Part shown: one piece after another, positions 9,667 through 20,471 of the stretch
Numbering within the stretch: the stretch's first letter is position 1
Layout: each line of letters opens with the position of its first letter
DNA from: Malus domestica
Lineage: Eukaryota > Streptophyta > Magnoliopsida > Rosales > Rosaceae
Direction: 5' to 3'
NCBI RefSeq assembly: GCF_042453785.1
Contig: NC_091666.1
Span: 27,300,501-27,364,500, forward strand
Length of the DNA stretch: 64,000 bases
The notes under the pieces: model-generated
Told to the model about the DNA's origin: nothing
What the model saw: only the letters and a program-made list of their open reading frames with translations
The model's database searches: none
Position numbers and translations under genes: made by a program

Positions 9667-12162
9667 TGACACACCCTAACCCGGAATGTCCACTAGGACT
9701 CCGAATTGAGCTGTGCTGGCCGACACCTGGAAGGTGACTAAGCCATAAAGTGTGATAATGTGGAAAAATTGTGAATAAATTTAAACTTAAGAGTGCCTAA
9801 ATAACAGAGTGCACTGGTGAGCAGGAATAAACCCACTGCACACATGATGTTACAGCATAAGTAAGTACAGAAGAGTGAATTGGGAATCGTACCCTCGAAA
9901 TAATCTTCAATACTAAGAATCGCCACGAACCTTCGACGATAAGAAAGCTCAGCTGATAAAACCGGAAGGGTGAAGACAAGACATAGGTGAGTGGCCCTGT
10001 AAGTAAGATTTTTATAGAAGCCATATAGAACATTATAACCCTTCGCTGCAACACCTGTATAATTTCCATAAAAATCATAATATACCACAACATAACATCT
10101 AATCAGTAATATCAAATAATCATGCAATTAATGACTCATACTAGTACGTGAGTCGGAGTCACCTAGGGTGACCTGTAGGACTTACCCATATCTCATCAAT
10201 ATCTCATCAAACCTTGCTAGCATATAAGTCGGTGTCACATGTAGTGACCTATATGGCATATTCATATCTCATCAATCAATCTAGTCGGAGTCACCTATAG
10301 TGACTTATACGGCATAACGCCTGCACACGAATTGGAACCACTGTAAGAGTCTGTGCGACAAGACTGGGTGTAAGATAGTTATGCTCAATGTTACTCTCTC
10401 ATGATAGCTGTGCGATATATTGCTAGTCACCTACGAGTCGGAACCACCTATAATGGTCTGTACGACAAGACTGTGCACCTAAATTGGATCCAATGTGAGC
10501 ATAGGGTGCGGGAGGTAACATTATAAACAGGCATGTACCATATCTCTGGCTAAATCACAATCACTCAGGGTGCAGGTTTATGAGCTTTAAATGCATCTAA
10601 TACAACGTATACGAATCATAAGCAACCTGTACGACAATGCCGAAGTTGCTTAAAAACATAATTGTAGTCATATAATAACCCCATCAATTCAACTAATACC
10701 GTATACTTACTTGAACTTACCTAAACTTACCTGAACTTACCTGAACTTATATATGTGTCATGCGTTCACCTTTGCACTTCAGAGCGTTCACAGTAATTAT
10801 GTGCAAGGAATATATGTATGGATATGCCTCACAGTAATCATAGTATTTCCAATTATATAATACGATGTACTAACTATTAATCACCAAAACATAAAGTTAA
10901 AAAGCACATTTTTCACCAATATCCCTCACATGGCTTAATTCCTTAAACAAGGCTATTGTCTTGATTATATAATCTCATTTCTTATATGGCTGCATCTAAC
11001 GTCTCGTTAGACTGCCTACGTACCCTAAACATGGATCAAGCCATTCGTAGTTCGCATATGGATATATCACGATGAAATCTAAACTCAACAATCTCATAGT
11101 ATTTTATAACATATAAATATATATATGTCATGGCATAAATTTCTTAGTTTTATTTAAAAGCATTTATAGAATTATCAATCATGAACAAATATGATAAGCA
11201 AGGAAAGATCTACTCACCTGGAGTCCACGCTACAGCTTCCTAACACAAACATCAAGGTGTCACAATCGATCGGCGCCTGTGACCAAGGCCAATTTGGCCT
11301 GGAAAGGCTCAAATTTCATCAAAACCCGTCGGAAACCCTAGTTTTAGGTGTGATCGATTCGTCCTCTACTTAACTCCGCCGCTCTAACTAACAATTGGGC
11401 ATTGTTTCTAGGCTCAAAGGAAGTGTATGGGTAGTGGCAATTGGAAGAAATTGTTTCATAAATGGTAGATTTGGAGCAAAAACCTCACGGCACCCGTGTG
11501 GGTGTTCTTCGCAAAATCACAATGAAACTCGTTGATTTTTGGGTCGAATTGGATGCTGGGATATCTTGAGGATGTTTGAGGGTGATGGGAGGTTGAAGAA
11601 AATTGGAAATTTGGACGGAAAATCGTCGGGAAAACACCCTATAGAACCAAGTCTTCGCACGGGTTAAAAGGACCCGACTGCTCCCCTCATTTTCCTTATC
11701 CCTTCTTTCCCTCCTTTCTCACTTCTGGTTGGCCGTCCTCTCCTTCTCTCTTCTCTTGATTCGCCCTCTCTTCCTTCTTCCAGATTGGGCAGCTTTGCCC
11801 AATCCCGTTTGCCCTCTATTCTTCCTCCCCGGCTCTATTCTTTTCTTTTCTTTTCCCATATTCTAACAATACTCCTATAAAAATACCTATATATATATAT
11901 ATATAAGTATAAATATTAACTAAAACCAGCATACTTCTTGGGTTTACAGTTCCGTAAAACTTTAACCGTAACTCCAAATCCTCTTCTGCTTGCGCCTACG
12001 AGCCCGTGTTGTCAAATACTTCAGGGATACGCTAAAGCAAAATTTCATACGTCTCACTATACGATGATCAACGAAAATCAAAACATTTGCCTCTGAGGGC
12101 ACATTCGTAAAATCATGCCTTTAAAATTCATAAATTCGTAAAATTAAAGACGAGTTGTCACA
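9667..12162. mobile_element. LTR-derived fossil, probable solo LTR, 2.5 kb
   Basis: The ends are TGACACACCC... and ...GTTGTCACA, with the 5-bp repeat ATATT on both sides (9662-9666 and 12163-12167). The matching segment at 15859-16271 lacks the element, which fixes the borders independently. A related copy starts at 50626 (TGACACGTCCC, similar next 120 bp). Interior repeats of the type GTCGGAGTCACCTA(G/T)GGTGACC occur around 10140-10300. No coding domains were recognised. Family not named. Confidence 0.75.
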
Positions 12163-12270
12163 ATATTCAATATTCAGTATATCTATAAATATTTTCATAA
12201 ATTTTCATATCGACATTTCTACTAATAAAGATATTTTAAACACTAAGTTCAACACAATCCCATTACTAAA

Positions 12271-13133
12271 GGTAGCGTTTGGTACGCAGACGGGACGGGA
12301 CGGGACAGGACGGAACGAAACGGGACATGACGGGATGAAGGTTCCGTGTATGTTTGGTACGCGCTGGACGGAACATGTTGGTTGTTCCGTTCTACGTTTG
12401 GTATGCGTTGGACAGAACCCAAATGACTGCGAAACCCGTCGGTTCGAAACCCGTCAGCGAGATTCTGTTCGAAACCCGTCGGTTTGAAACCCAACGACGT
12501 GTGAATTTGGACAGCGTGGCATTGTGAATTTGGGTGAAATCCTAGGCTGCCGGATCGGACAGCGTGGTGTTGTGAATCTGGGTGAAATCTCGAGCTGCCA
12601 GATCGGACAGCGTGGCGTAGGCGTTGTGAATCTGGATGAAATCCGATCGTCGGACTCCGACTGCGACGCGTCTAGGTGGTATTGCTTAGCCAAAATCTGG
12701 ATGAAATCCGATCGTCGGACTCCGACCGCGACGCATCTGGGTGGTATTGCTTGGCCAAGCTCCGGTACGCCGACTTGATCTTCGTTGGCTACGAGTTGGC
12801 CGTGACTCGGAGGACCTCGTACAGACTCGCCGTGGAGGCCGCTGCTTGGCCTCGGTGAACGCCTGGGAGGAGGAGGCCTTGATCTGGAAATTAAGTGTTG
12901 GATGGAAGTGAGAAGGAAGAAGGAGGAGACGAAGAGGCTGAGATCCGAGGAAAGAGACAATGGGAGAGGGAACGATTTTTGTGTTCCACAGGATGGAAAA
13001 ACCTGTTCCAGGTGGGGAGCGCGGAACCAAAATTTAGCCCATTTCTGTCCCGCGGGACAGCCGTTCCACATAATTTTAGCACGCCAAACATGGGACGGAA
13101 CGCGTCCGTCCCATCCCACGTACCAAACGCACC
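12271..13133. mobile_element. TIR element with GC-rich interior (GGTACG...CGTACC family)
   Basis: The 863-bp element starts GGTAGCGTTTGGTACGCAGA and ends CCCACGTACCAAACGCACC, with GGGACGGGACGG runs near each end in opposite orientation. AAA flanks each side and the paralogous site at about 16047 is empty. A shorter relative lies at 55817-56071. The interior is unlike its surroundings: GC-rich, with about 50-bp repeats (GGACAGCGTGG units, 12510-12640) and two copies of a roughly 85-bp unit (CCGATCGTCGGACTCCGAC, 12640-12760). The interior may be captured DNA, but no protein family was recognised. Superfamily uncertain. Confidence 0.65.
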
Positions 13134-13426
13134 AAAACGTCACCCTCTCGAAACAACTGTAGAAGCGGAGACATGTTATCCACGTTTGTGAAATAATTGA
13201 CAAGACTTTCATTTTGCGGGCCTAAGTTTCTAGAGCATATCTCACAAAATATGCTGTGATCACTTTACATATTAGACCACGTTTTCCTTTTTTTCCATAA
13301 AAAAAAATAATTTCTTGGGTCCTACTTGCAGTAAAGATAAGATATCCAGCAATTATCCTGTCTGGAATTGTTCAGATTTCAAACGTCCTAACACGTTTTT
13401 TTTTGCCCTTTTGTATATATTAGGAC

Positions 13427-13625
13427 GGAAAGGGATCCTCTTCGAACCATTTCCATCAAATCTAGCTAATTATTCAATTTGGGTTCTTAAAATTTGATCT
13501 AATAGTTAAAAATAGATGACCTCTTTAAACATTATAATAATTTTAGCCGTTGGATTAAATTTCAAAAATCCGAATTGATTGATTAGGTGGATTTGGTAAA
13601 AGGGATCCGGAAATGATTCCTTTCC
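13427..13625. mobile_element. Mutator-type MITE, GGATCC family 1
   Basis: A 199-bp element starting GGAAAGGGATCCTCTTC and ending in the complement of GGAAAGGAATCATTTCC. Flanks are TATTAGGAC (13418-13426) and TATTGGGAC (13626-13634), a 9-bp target duplication with one mismatch. The interior has AAATTTGATC and CCGTTGGAT blocks shared with the elements at 18358 and 36463. Confidence 0.8.
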
Positions 13626-13634
13626 TATTGGGAC

Positions 13635-14942
13635 CATCTCCAACCCTAATGCTAAATTCCAAATAAGGAAATGCTAAATGCTAAAACTATTTTAGTCTTT
13701 TACTTCTCTTAACATTTAAAAAAAAACGGATATTTTATACAAGTAATCTTAATTTTTTTATGAACATTTTATTTTAAAAGTTGTAAAATTTCGACAAATA
13801 TGAAATTTACCAAACCATCCATTGAGCACACAAATTACATTTAAGTTCTTTTACACACAAAACGCATGAAAAACACATATGAAGGGCACCAAATACATGA
13901 CACACGAGAGAGGATTGGAGACGGTTTGGATGGGGGAGAGAAGAAATCTGGGGGCAAAAAAAGATTTAAATGCAACCGTTGGATCACAATGATCACCTGA
14001 TATGGATCGTTGATTTCAAAGTCAAAAATTGAAAGTGGCAAACAACTACTTGCTTGTGTTCCTGCTAGTTTTTAGGTTGAATCCAATCATATCCGTTCAT
14101 GATATATTATATGGTCAGAAATTATTTAAAATTATTTTATTTAAAATTTAATACATATAGTACTTGACAAAAACTGACCGCACAAAACACGATAAACGAA
14201 CACAATTCACAGATCTCCAAGATCCTCACCAAAAGGACTCGGAGAGGATCCTGTTGGCTTATGGTCGATATGAATTTTTATGTGACCTTGACATAGACGG
14301 TATAAGATATTTGGAGACCAAAAAAATATTAGGACATGTTTAGTTACAAAAAAAATATGAATTTAAATTATTCTGATTTTTAAATTTCATGTGTTTAGTC
14401 TAAAATATAGGTAAAGGAATCATTTTACTCTTTAATTTTTTTTTTGCGTTTACTTATACGTAATGAATTGAAAGAGTATAAGTTTGTTATTGAAATTCGT
14501 AATCAAATAACTAAAAATCAGGAGTTAGATCGACAAGGGAGGACTAGTGGATTTGATTTCCTTTTCGTACTTCGCCTACTTTTAACCTATGTAATTCTTT
14601 CATTTTCTCATTTCTGTTAAGTAAACATGTATTTGAGATTGCAATCTTTGAAAATCCCCACAAATATGGACTGGGGAGCGAATATCTCACTTCTTGTTCT
14701 CGCTCATTGGTATAGGCCCACTTTTTAATTTATAAGCAAATGTAATCCCATACTCTTTATTTCTTCATGACTTGGTTTAGGCTAGTTGACGATAGTAATA
14801 TATCCGTTTTCTAATATATGAGTTCGAAACTCTCTTTTTGTTGAATGTAATTTAGAATTGTTTTGTGAACAAAGAAATTTTGACCAAGGAAATGGTTTAT
14901 AACTTAAGTGATTAAGTGCATTACTACTGCATATGGTCTTAC
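13635..14942. other. Non-coding interval with MITE remnants
   Basis: AT-rich DNA without a supported gene. It holds the GGATCC family-2 relic at 14075-14255 and, near 14775-14850, a weak SINE-like B-box sequence (GAGTTCGAAACTC). The open frames here carry no recognisable domain. Confidence 0.5.
14075..14255. mobile_element. MITE relic, GGATCC family 2
   Basis: Shares AATCATATCCGTTCATGATA at one end and TGACCGCA...CGATAAACG...GATCCTCACCAAAAGG at the other with the intact copy at 61017-61265, in matching inverted layout. The left terminus is incomplete and no target duplication is visible. Confidence 0.6.
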
Positions 14943-15147
14943 GTCCAATTTCAACCTCCCCCAATATGGTTTGTATAGAAAATGAAAACCTTTTCAAAAG
15001 TATCAAACAAAAACAATGACTTGTAATTCATGTAATTAAGAGCAAATGTGTCGCACCCAAAGTTCAATATTATGTTTGATTTATCATCCTCAATGTTTGC
15101 TTGTATAACAGATAGAAGAAGGGGAAATAAGGGTTTTTATCACAAAT
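14943..15147 (+). repeat. Local duplication, copy A block 2
   Basis: About 200 bp align with 16365-16566 in the same orientation, with shared GGTTTGTATAGAAAATGAAA, AACAATGACTTGTAATTCAT and CTTGTATAACAGATAGAAG. Together with block 1 this shows a tandem segmental duplication whose two copies have since gained different insertions. Confidence 0.85.
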
Positions 15148-15858
15148 TGATGCAGGATGACTCAATCTTTATTTAATGTAATAAAGATTAAGTGGGATTA
15201 ATATTAATGAGTTCATTAAGTAAAGTTTGAGGATCAGTATCCAGATTTATTAATCAACTGATTCGCCAAATGCCTAACTTTTCCTTGCAGATTCGTTGAT
15301 TGTCAAAGACAATACTGAATTTCACAAGTCACAAACCTCTTGTTGATTCACCAAGAATGTCAAGAAGTGTATCACATGAGCGTTGTTGATTCTCTACAAA
15401 AGAATGGCCAATGATCATTGGGATGTCTACACCTCACAATTACACATCTCTCTTCTCTCTCTATGTGTCGCACCCTCTCTCTCTATAATTATTTAGTAAA
15501 TTATGTCTACAACATATATATAATTTTTCTACACTAAAAATAGTAGAAGAATTTGAATTCGAAAGGCAATAATTTTTTTTTTCTTTCTAAAGTTAGAAAT
15601 TTCATTAGATTTGAATGGTAACGTTTACATCAAAGAACAAAATATTAAACAATTCCTCTGGCTCGGTTCAACCAGTTAAAAATTTCTTTGATATGGTCGA
15701 CATTTCCATGAAAATATGCAAAAAATCAGAGAAATATATAAAAAAGGGGGTTGAAGTCTAAACTTCACTTCACATTGTTAATTAGGCTAAAATAAGCATA
15801 TATCGTTGATATTTCTGACATATTTGTTACATATTGAAGAAACTTTTATAGTTCCTCG
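15148..15858. other. Non-coding interval between duplication copies
   Basis: AT-rich sequence with a CT-rich patch near 15445-15490. No coding potential, structured repeat or RNA gene was recognised. Confidence 0.5.
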
Positions 15859-16566
15859 AAACCAAAGTTTGACAATCCTTAAAATTTTATTTTTAAATTT
15901 CCATAATTTCCATTGGTAGCAACCGATATCGATATTCAATATTCAATATTCAATATATCTATAAATATTTTCACAAATTTACATATCAACATTTCTATCA
16001 ATAAAGATATTTTAAATACTGAGCTCAACACAATCCCATTCCTAAAGGCATCCTCCCTCGAAACAACTGTAGAAGCAGAGACAAGTTTTCCACGTTTGTG
16101 AAATAATTGACAGCCTTCTAGTTTCGCGGGCCAAAGTTTCTTTGGACAAGAGCTGCAGAGCGTACCTCAACAAATATGCTGCCTGTGATCACTTTAAATA
16201 TTAGACCACGTTTTCCTTTTTTTTTTTTTATAAAAAATAATTTCTTGTGTCTTATTTGCAGTAAAGATAAGGTCATCTCTAACGATTGGTCAGAGGGCTT
16301 CCTTTAAAATATTAATATTTTAATAAACAGTATATGATTATATTTGTCTTCATCTCGAACCGAGGTTCAATTTCAACCTCCCTCTATACGGTTTGTATAG
16401 AAAATGAAAACCTTTGCAAAACTATCAAACATAAACAATGACTTGTAATTCATGTGATTATGAGCAAATGCCTCGCACCCAAAGTTCAATATTATGTTCG
16501 ATTTATCCTCCTCAATATTTGCTTGTATAACAGATAGAAGGAAAAATAAGGATTTTTATCACAAAT
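15859..16566 (+). repeat. Local duplication, copy B (empty sites)
   Basis: This copy matches copy A blocks 1 and 2 but lacks both insertions found there. The empty LTR site reads GATATTCAATATTC near 15935 and the empty TIR-element site reads CTAAAGGCATCC near 16042. It therefore serves as the pre-insertion reference. Confidence 0.85.
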
Positions 16567-17635
16567 GGTCCTGAAATTATCCTATTTCATCACTTTGGTC
16601 CCTCAATTTGAAAATCAATCAATATTATCCCTAAATTTGACTACCGCACATTAATGTAGTAACTATCGTCCAAATCCGTCAAATTTTCTGTTAGTTTGCT
16701 GATGTGGCAAAAACTCACACAACAAATATTTTGATGCCACGTAGACTATACCTAAAAGATTTCATTTGTTTGTAGTTAAAAAAACAATTAGAAACCAAAT
16801 AAATAAAATAAAATAAAATAAAGCCCAACGACATCTACTCCGCCCCCTCCGCCCATCTGCCACACCCATCCACCCCAAGCCAGTCACACCCATCGACGAA
16901 ATTGGCGAGAAGGGAGATCGGAGCAAATTCTGAGCTACCCAGAATTGGTTGGTGCAATTGGGTTGGTGGGTATTTGAATCCATAAATGGCGTGCTCTGTT
17001 TGGCAGTGTGGGGATTTGAATTATAGGCACGCATTATCTGCAAATTGAGCTCAGCTCCCTTCAAATCTTCAAGCTTCAATCTTTAATGGCAGAATGGTAA
17101 AATGAAAGAAACCCAGGAGAGAAAAAAAGGAAAACAAAAGAACCCAGATGCTAGATTGGGTAATGAGGAGGCAAAGGCGCTGAAGAGGGCAAAAGGGCGC
17201 GGGCAAAAGAGGTAGAGAGAGAAAGATGCAGATTGCGAAGCAAAGACAGAGAGATTGACTGCAAGCCTCACAGGTAGCTCAACGGCATAACCACCACCGG
17301 GGTGTGGCTGGGCTTGGGGTGGCGGGTGAGTGTGGCAGATGGCGGATTGGGCTGGGGCTATATGGCTGGTATGGTTTTTGCTTTTCAATTTAAATTTTAA
17401 TTCATTACATAACAAAATTATTTTACTCGGTTTTTAATTGTTTTTTAAACTTTAAAAAAGATTTTTTTTGCCACATCAGCAATTTAACAAAAAAATTAAC
17501 GGATTTAGACGATAGAGGCTACATTGATGTGTGGTGGTCAAATTCAAGGACGAAATTGATAGATTTTGAAGTTGAGGGACTACAATGATGATATGATTTG
17601 GGTCAATTTCAAAAAATATTTATGATAAAACTCAG
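16552..17635. mobile_element. Long-TIR (about 190 bp) MULE-like element, non-autonomous
   Basis: The left arm (about 16552-16745) and right arm (about 17455-17635) are imperfect inverted repeats: TTTTTATCACAAATGGTCC and GTTTGCTGATGTGGCAAAAA on the left have complements on the right (TTGCCACATCAGCAATTTAAC, TTTATGATAAAA). The interior (16760-17415) is richer in GC, with C-rich and G-rich stretches and open frames on the minus strand of 105 and 110 codons that match nothing I recognise. Long TIRs plus an unlike interior fit a MULE with captured DNA. A clear target duplication was not found. Confidence 0.6.
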
Positions 17636-17648
17636 AAAATAAACATTA

Positions 17649-17796
17649 GGGGTGTGATATCCACACACCCCATTTTACTTGTCACATACTTTTTTAATTT
17701 TTAGCCGTTGGATCGGATAAATTGAAGTAGATCAACAGACGGAAATTATCAAGAGGTGTGTGAGAAGTAAAATGGGGTGTGTGTATAGCACACCCC
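17649..17796. mobile_element. MITE with 9-bp target duplication, GGGGTGTG family
   Basis: A 148-bp element with ends GGGGTGTGATATCC and the complement of GGGGTGTGCTATAC, inner arm CCCCATTTTACTT. TAAACATTA flanks both sides (17640-17648 and 17797-17805). A worn relative lies at about 19068-19215. The 9-bp duplication points to Mutator-type mobilisation. Confidence 0.85.
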
Positions 17797-18109
17797 TAAA
17801 CATTATAGCCAAAACCGAAAACAGCATCAAACATAATTGTAGCAAAAGAAGCCATAAAAAGTAGGAAAAAGTTTCAATGCAAATTAAAAGTAAAGGCATA
17901 TAATTTCTTTTTATTCAAACAATATAATTAGTGAATTAAATATCACCTGCAACTGCAAGCAAAGGCATATATGCATTAGTACTAAATGGGACACAAAGAA
18001 AGGTTATCACTAGTCAAAGATAGGAAAAGAGTTCACTAATTATGGTTTTGCTTGTATTTTGTCTTTTGTCCACTCCTCTTCTATTTTCTATTTTGTCTTT
18101 CTTTTTCTA

Positions 18110-18205
18110 TAAAAAATTAATATAAAATGTTAACATGATTTAACCGTAATTATTCAAATAAGAGAGAAGGGAATGAAAAAAAAAAAAAATAGAGAGAATC
18201 TTGCT
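18110..18205. mobile_element. Relic related to the 21573 MITE
   Basis: TAATATAAAATGTTAACATG followed by ATTTAACCGTAATTATTCAA resembles the right half of the MITE in intron 2 of the second PAP gene. Only one arm is clear. Confidence 0.45.
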
Positions 18206-18357
18206 CCCTGAAAAGGTATTCTCCCCACGAGGGTGTGTCGATATTTTAACTAATAAATAGGAGTAGGATAATGTTTCGTTCAATTATGAACTGTCCCTAC
18301 AATCAAAAACAATTTTAAAAACATTGTCAACCAGAAGATATTTGGATTTTGGATGTG

Positions 18358-18537
18358 GGAAAGGGATCCTCTCTAGATTCCTTCCATAAAGTTCATCCAT
18401 CCAGATCCTTGAAATTTGATCAAACGGTTAAAGTTATTATAACTTTTAAAGTGATCTCTTATATGTAGCCGTTGGATCAACTTTCAAGGATTTGGATGGG
18501 TGAGTTTGGTGGACATGATGGAAGGGATTTGGAGGTG
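18358..18537. mobile_element. MITE, GGATCC family 1
   Basis: Inverted arms GATTCCTTCCATAAAG and CATGATGGAAGGGATT enclose AAATTTGATCAAACGG and AGCCGTTGGATCAACTTTC blocks seen in the copies at 13427 and 36463. The right end looks worn and no target duplication is clear. Confidence 0.6.
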
Positions 18538-19957
18538 CTCAATGCAAACAAAAGGACAGTATTATTATATTACAGAGCCTTTATCCAAAGGGATACTCAT
18601 TTTTTGGTAAAAATGGGGACTAATTATGGGGCCCTTATACATCAAACTTCAACAATCTAGACCGTCTATTATTTAAGTTTTCATGCAGAGATCATCTTTG
18701 CAAAAAATCAATTCAATCCAAAACCATTTACTCATTTGATTGCCCTGATGAAATTTCAATGTTTCTTGGAACATAGTGTTCGTCAATTTCTTTAAACTCA
18801 ATTAGGTGCCTCAAACATTTTCGATTTGGTTAATATTTTGTAAAGATGATCTATAAAGTGCAACTTGAAAAATACACAGTTCGGATCGTTGAAATTTGAT
18901 GTGGGATGAGCTCTACAACTAATCTCTATTTTTACCAAAAAATAAGAATCCCCTTAAATAAAGGGCATGATTATAATTATTGTAAGTGGTAGGTTTGCTT
19001 TAGTGAGTAGGGATTTTCTTTTCCAATTCTTACTTTTCGAGTTCAAACTGTCTTCTTTTCTTTTGGGATGTAATATCCTCCGCACACTTCTTTTTATTTC
19101 TTACATATCTTTTTAATTTTTTATTGTCAGGTCAGATAAATTGAAGAAAATCAGATGACACAATTAACAAAAATGTGTAAGAAGTAAAAATAAGTTTGTG
19201 AAATGCACACCCCTTTCCTAGTTTAGATTAGTCTTATCACTTATAAAAAAAAGTGTCAGTATTAAAGAATTATTGTCATGTCTATTGACTCGAAATGAGT
19301 TGGAGTGGATATTAAGGGTATGTAAAATCATTTTTACACTTTTTTTTAGCCACTTTTACGTATTTTTGTTTAATTATTGTCGTTAATTTCATTTGATTTA
19401 TTCAACCTGATGATTATAAATAATAAAAGTGTGTAAAAAGCTACAAAAATTTGTTTGAAAATCACTTCCTTTAACATGTTTCGCTTCCTAACTTATGTTT
19501 GCTAACATAAGATATTGGTAGCATTTCGATTCTTTGCTATCCTTGCATTTACTTCATACCAAAAAAAATAAAAGATAAAAAAATTAGGTAGCTCTCAGCC
19601 TCTCAATCTCATATATGTAATACGTAAACTAATACTTGAAAAACTAACAATTAGATTGAGTAGGTAAGAAAATTTGACCATGATCTAATTCTTCAGTCAA
19701 GGACTCTCATGACTTTTTATTTTTGCAAAAAAAAGAAATGCTAAGAAGGAAAAGTGAAATTCTTCTTTGTCATCTTACAATTCAACGTTAGTTTTCATAA
19801 TGATATTATAAAACATTGTATCAAAACATGAAGTGACAGAAGATTGTAGACAATTATACTTTTTAGAGATCTTCCTTGCCATTTCATTTCAACAAAAAAA
19901 CATATCATCTGTGCCCTAAATTCCGACGTGGTTGTATTGTAGTATTGCAGACTTACA
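18538..19957. other. Non-coding interval upstream of the second PAP gene
   Basis: No gene is supported. Degenerate MITE-like pieces occur near 19068-19215 (relative of 17649-17796) and 19310-19470 (inverted arms around TGTGTAAAAAG and TTTTTACACTT). Elsewhere only AT-rich sequence is seen. Confidence 0.5.
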
Positions 19958-20153
19958 GGGGATGAGGATCCTCTTTGGATTCTCTTTGTGGGGATCCTAG
20001 GGATTCTCATATTATAATTGTTCATAGTATACCGTGCAGTCAGTTTTCGTTAGATACTATTTGTGCTTAATTTTAAATAAATAAATTTAAAATGATGTCT
20101 GACGGTACGATACGGTTAGGATGTAAAGATTTCTAGGATCCTTGGATGGGATC
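19958..20153. mobile_element. MITE, GGATCC family 2
   Basis: Contains GAGGATCCTCTTTGGATTCT at the left and CTAGGATCCTTGGATGGGATC at the right, with an interior (GTTCATAGTATACCGTGCAG, TTAGATACTATTTGTGCTTA) like that of 61017-61265. No clear target duplication. It ends about 320 bp before the start codon of the second PAP gene, within its probable promoter. Confidence 0.6.
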
Positions 20154-20410
20154 CAAATCCACTTGGAGGGACCGACACGCAACAAGTCGACATCTCAGTC
20201 AAATAGTTTTATTTGTCCTTCTTCTCCTGTTGCCTTCCTTTATCTCAAAATAGAACTTGACCAGATCGCATCCAATGAAACGGGCCGACGAAAAAAGACA
20301 ATAATAATAAATAAATATTATCAATTACGACGAGTACAAGAGTAAGCCAATAATTACTGCATCAAAGACTAAAAAAATTAATTAGTGCTTAAACCTGGTC
20401 TGAAAATGTA

Positions 20411-20418
20411 TATAAATA
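20411..20418 (+). promoter_or_regulatory. TATA box of the second PAP gene
   Basis: TATAAATA lies 54 bp before the ATG at 20472, leaving room for a short leader of roughly 25-30 bases. Position and sequence fit a plant core promoter; the transcription start is inferred. Confidence 0.55.
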
Positions 20419-20471
20419 TGGCATGGGACGTATGTGTTAGGCACATTTGGGTGTGACCACTTTTAACAGAG

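Larger units (their letters stand above)
9584..13341 (+). repeat. Local duplication, copy A block 1 (contains two insertions)
   Basis: Once the insertions at 9667-12162 and 12271-13133 are removed, this segment aligns collinearly with 15859-16271: the pieces 9584-9666, 12163-12270 and 13134-13341 match in order, including AGCAACCGAT, AATATATCTATAAATATTTT, GAAACAACTGTAGAAGC and CAGTAAAGATAAG. A shorter match in reverse orientation lies at about 33640-33960, so the core may be an old dispersed repeat. Confidence 0.85.

Noticed and set aside
12454-13212. Open frame of 252 codons on the minus strand
   Set aside because: It runs through the repetitive GC-rich interior and ends of a TIR element, lacks any recognisable domain, and overlaps other open frames on both strands.
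14775-14850. SINE with tRNA-like boxes
   Set aside because: Only a B-box-like GAGTTCGAAACTC is convincing; no tail or target repeat.
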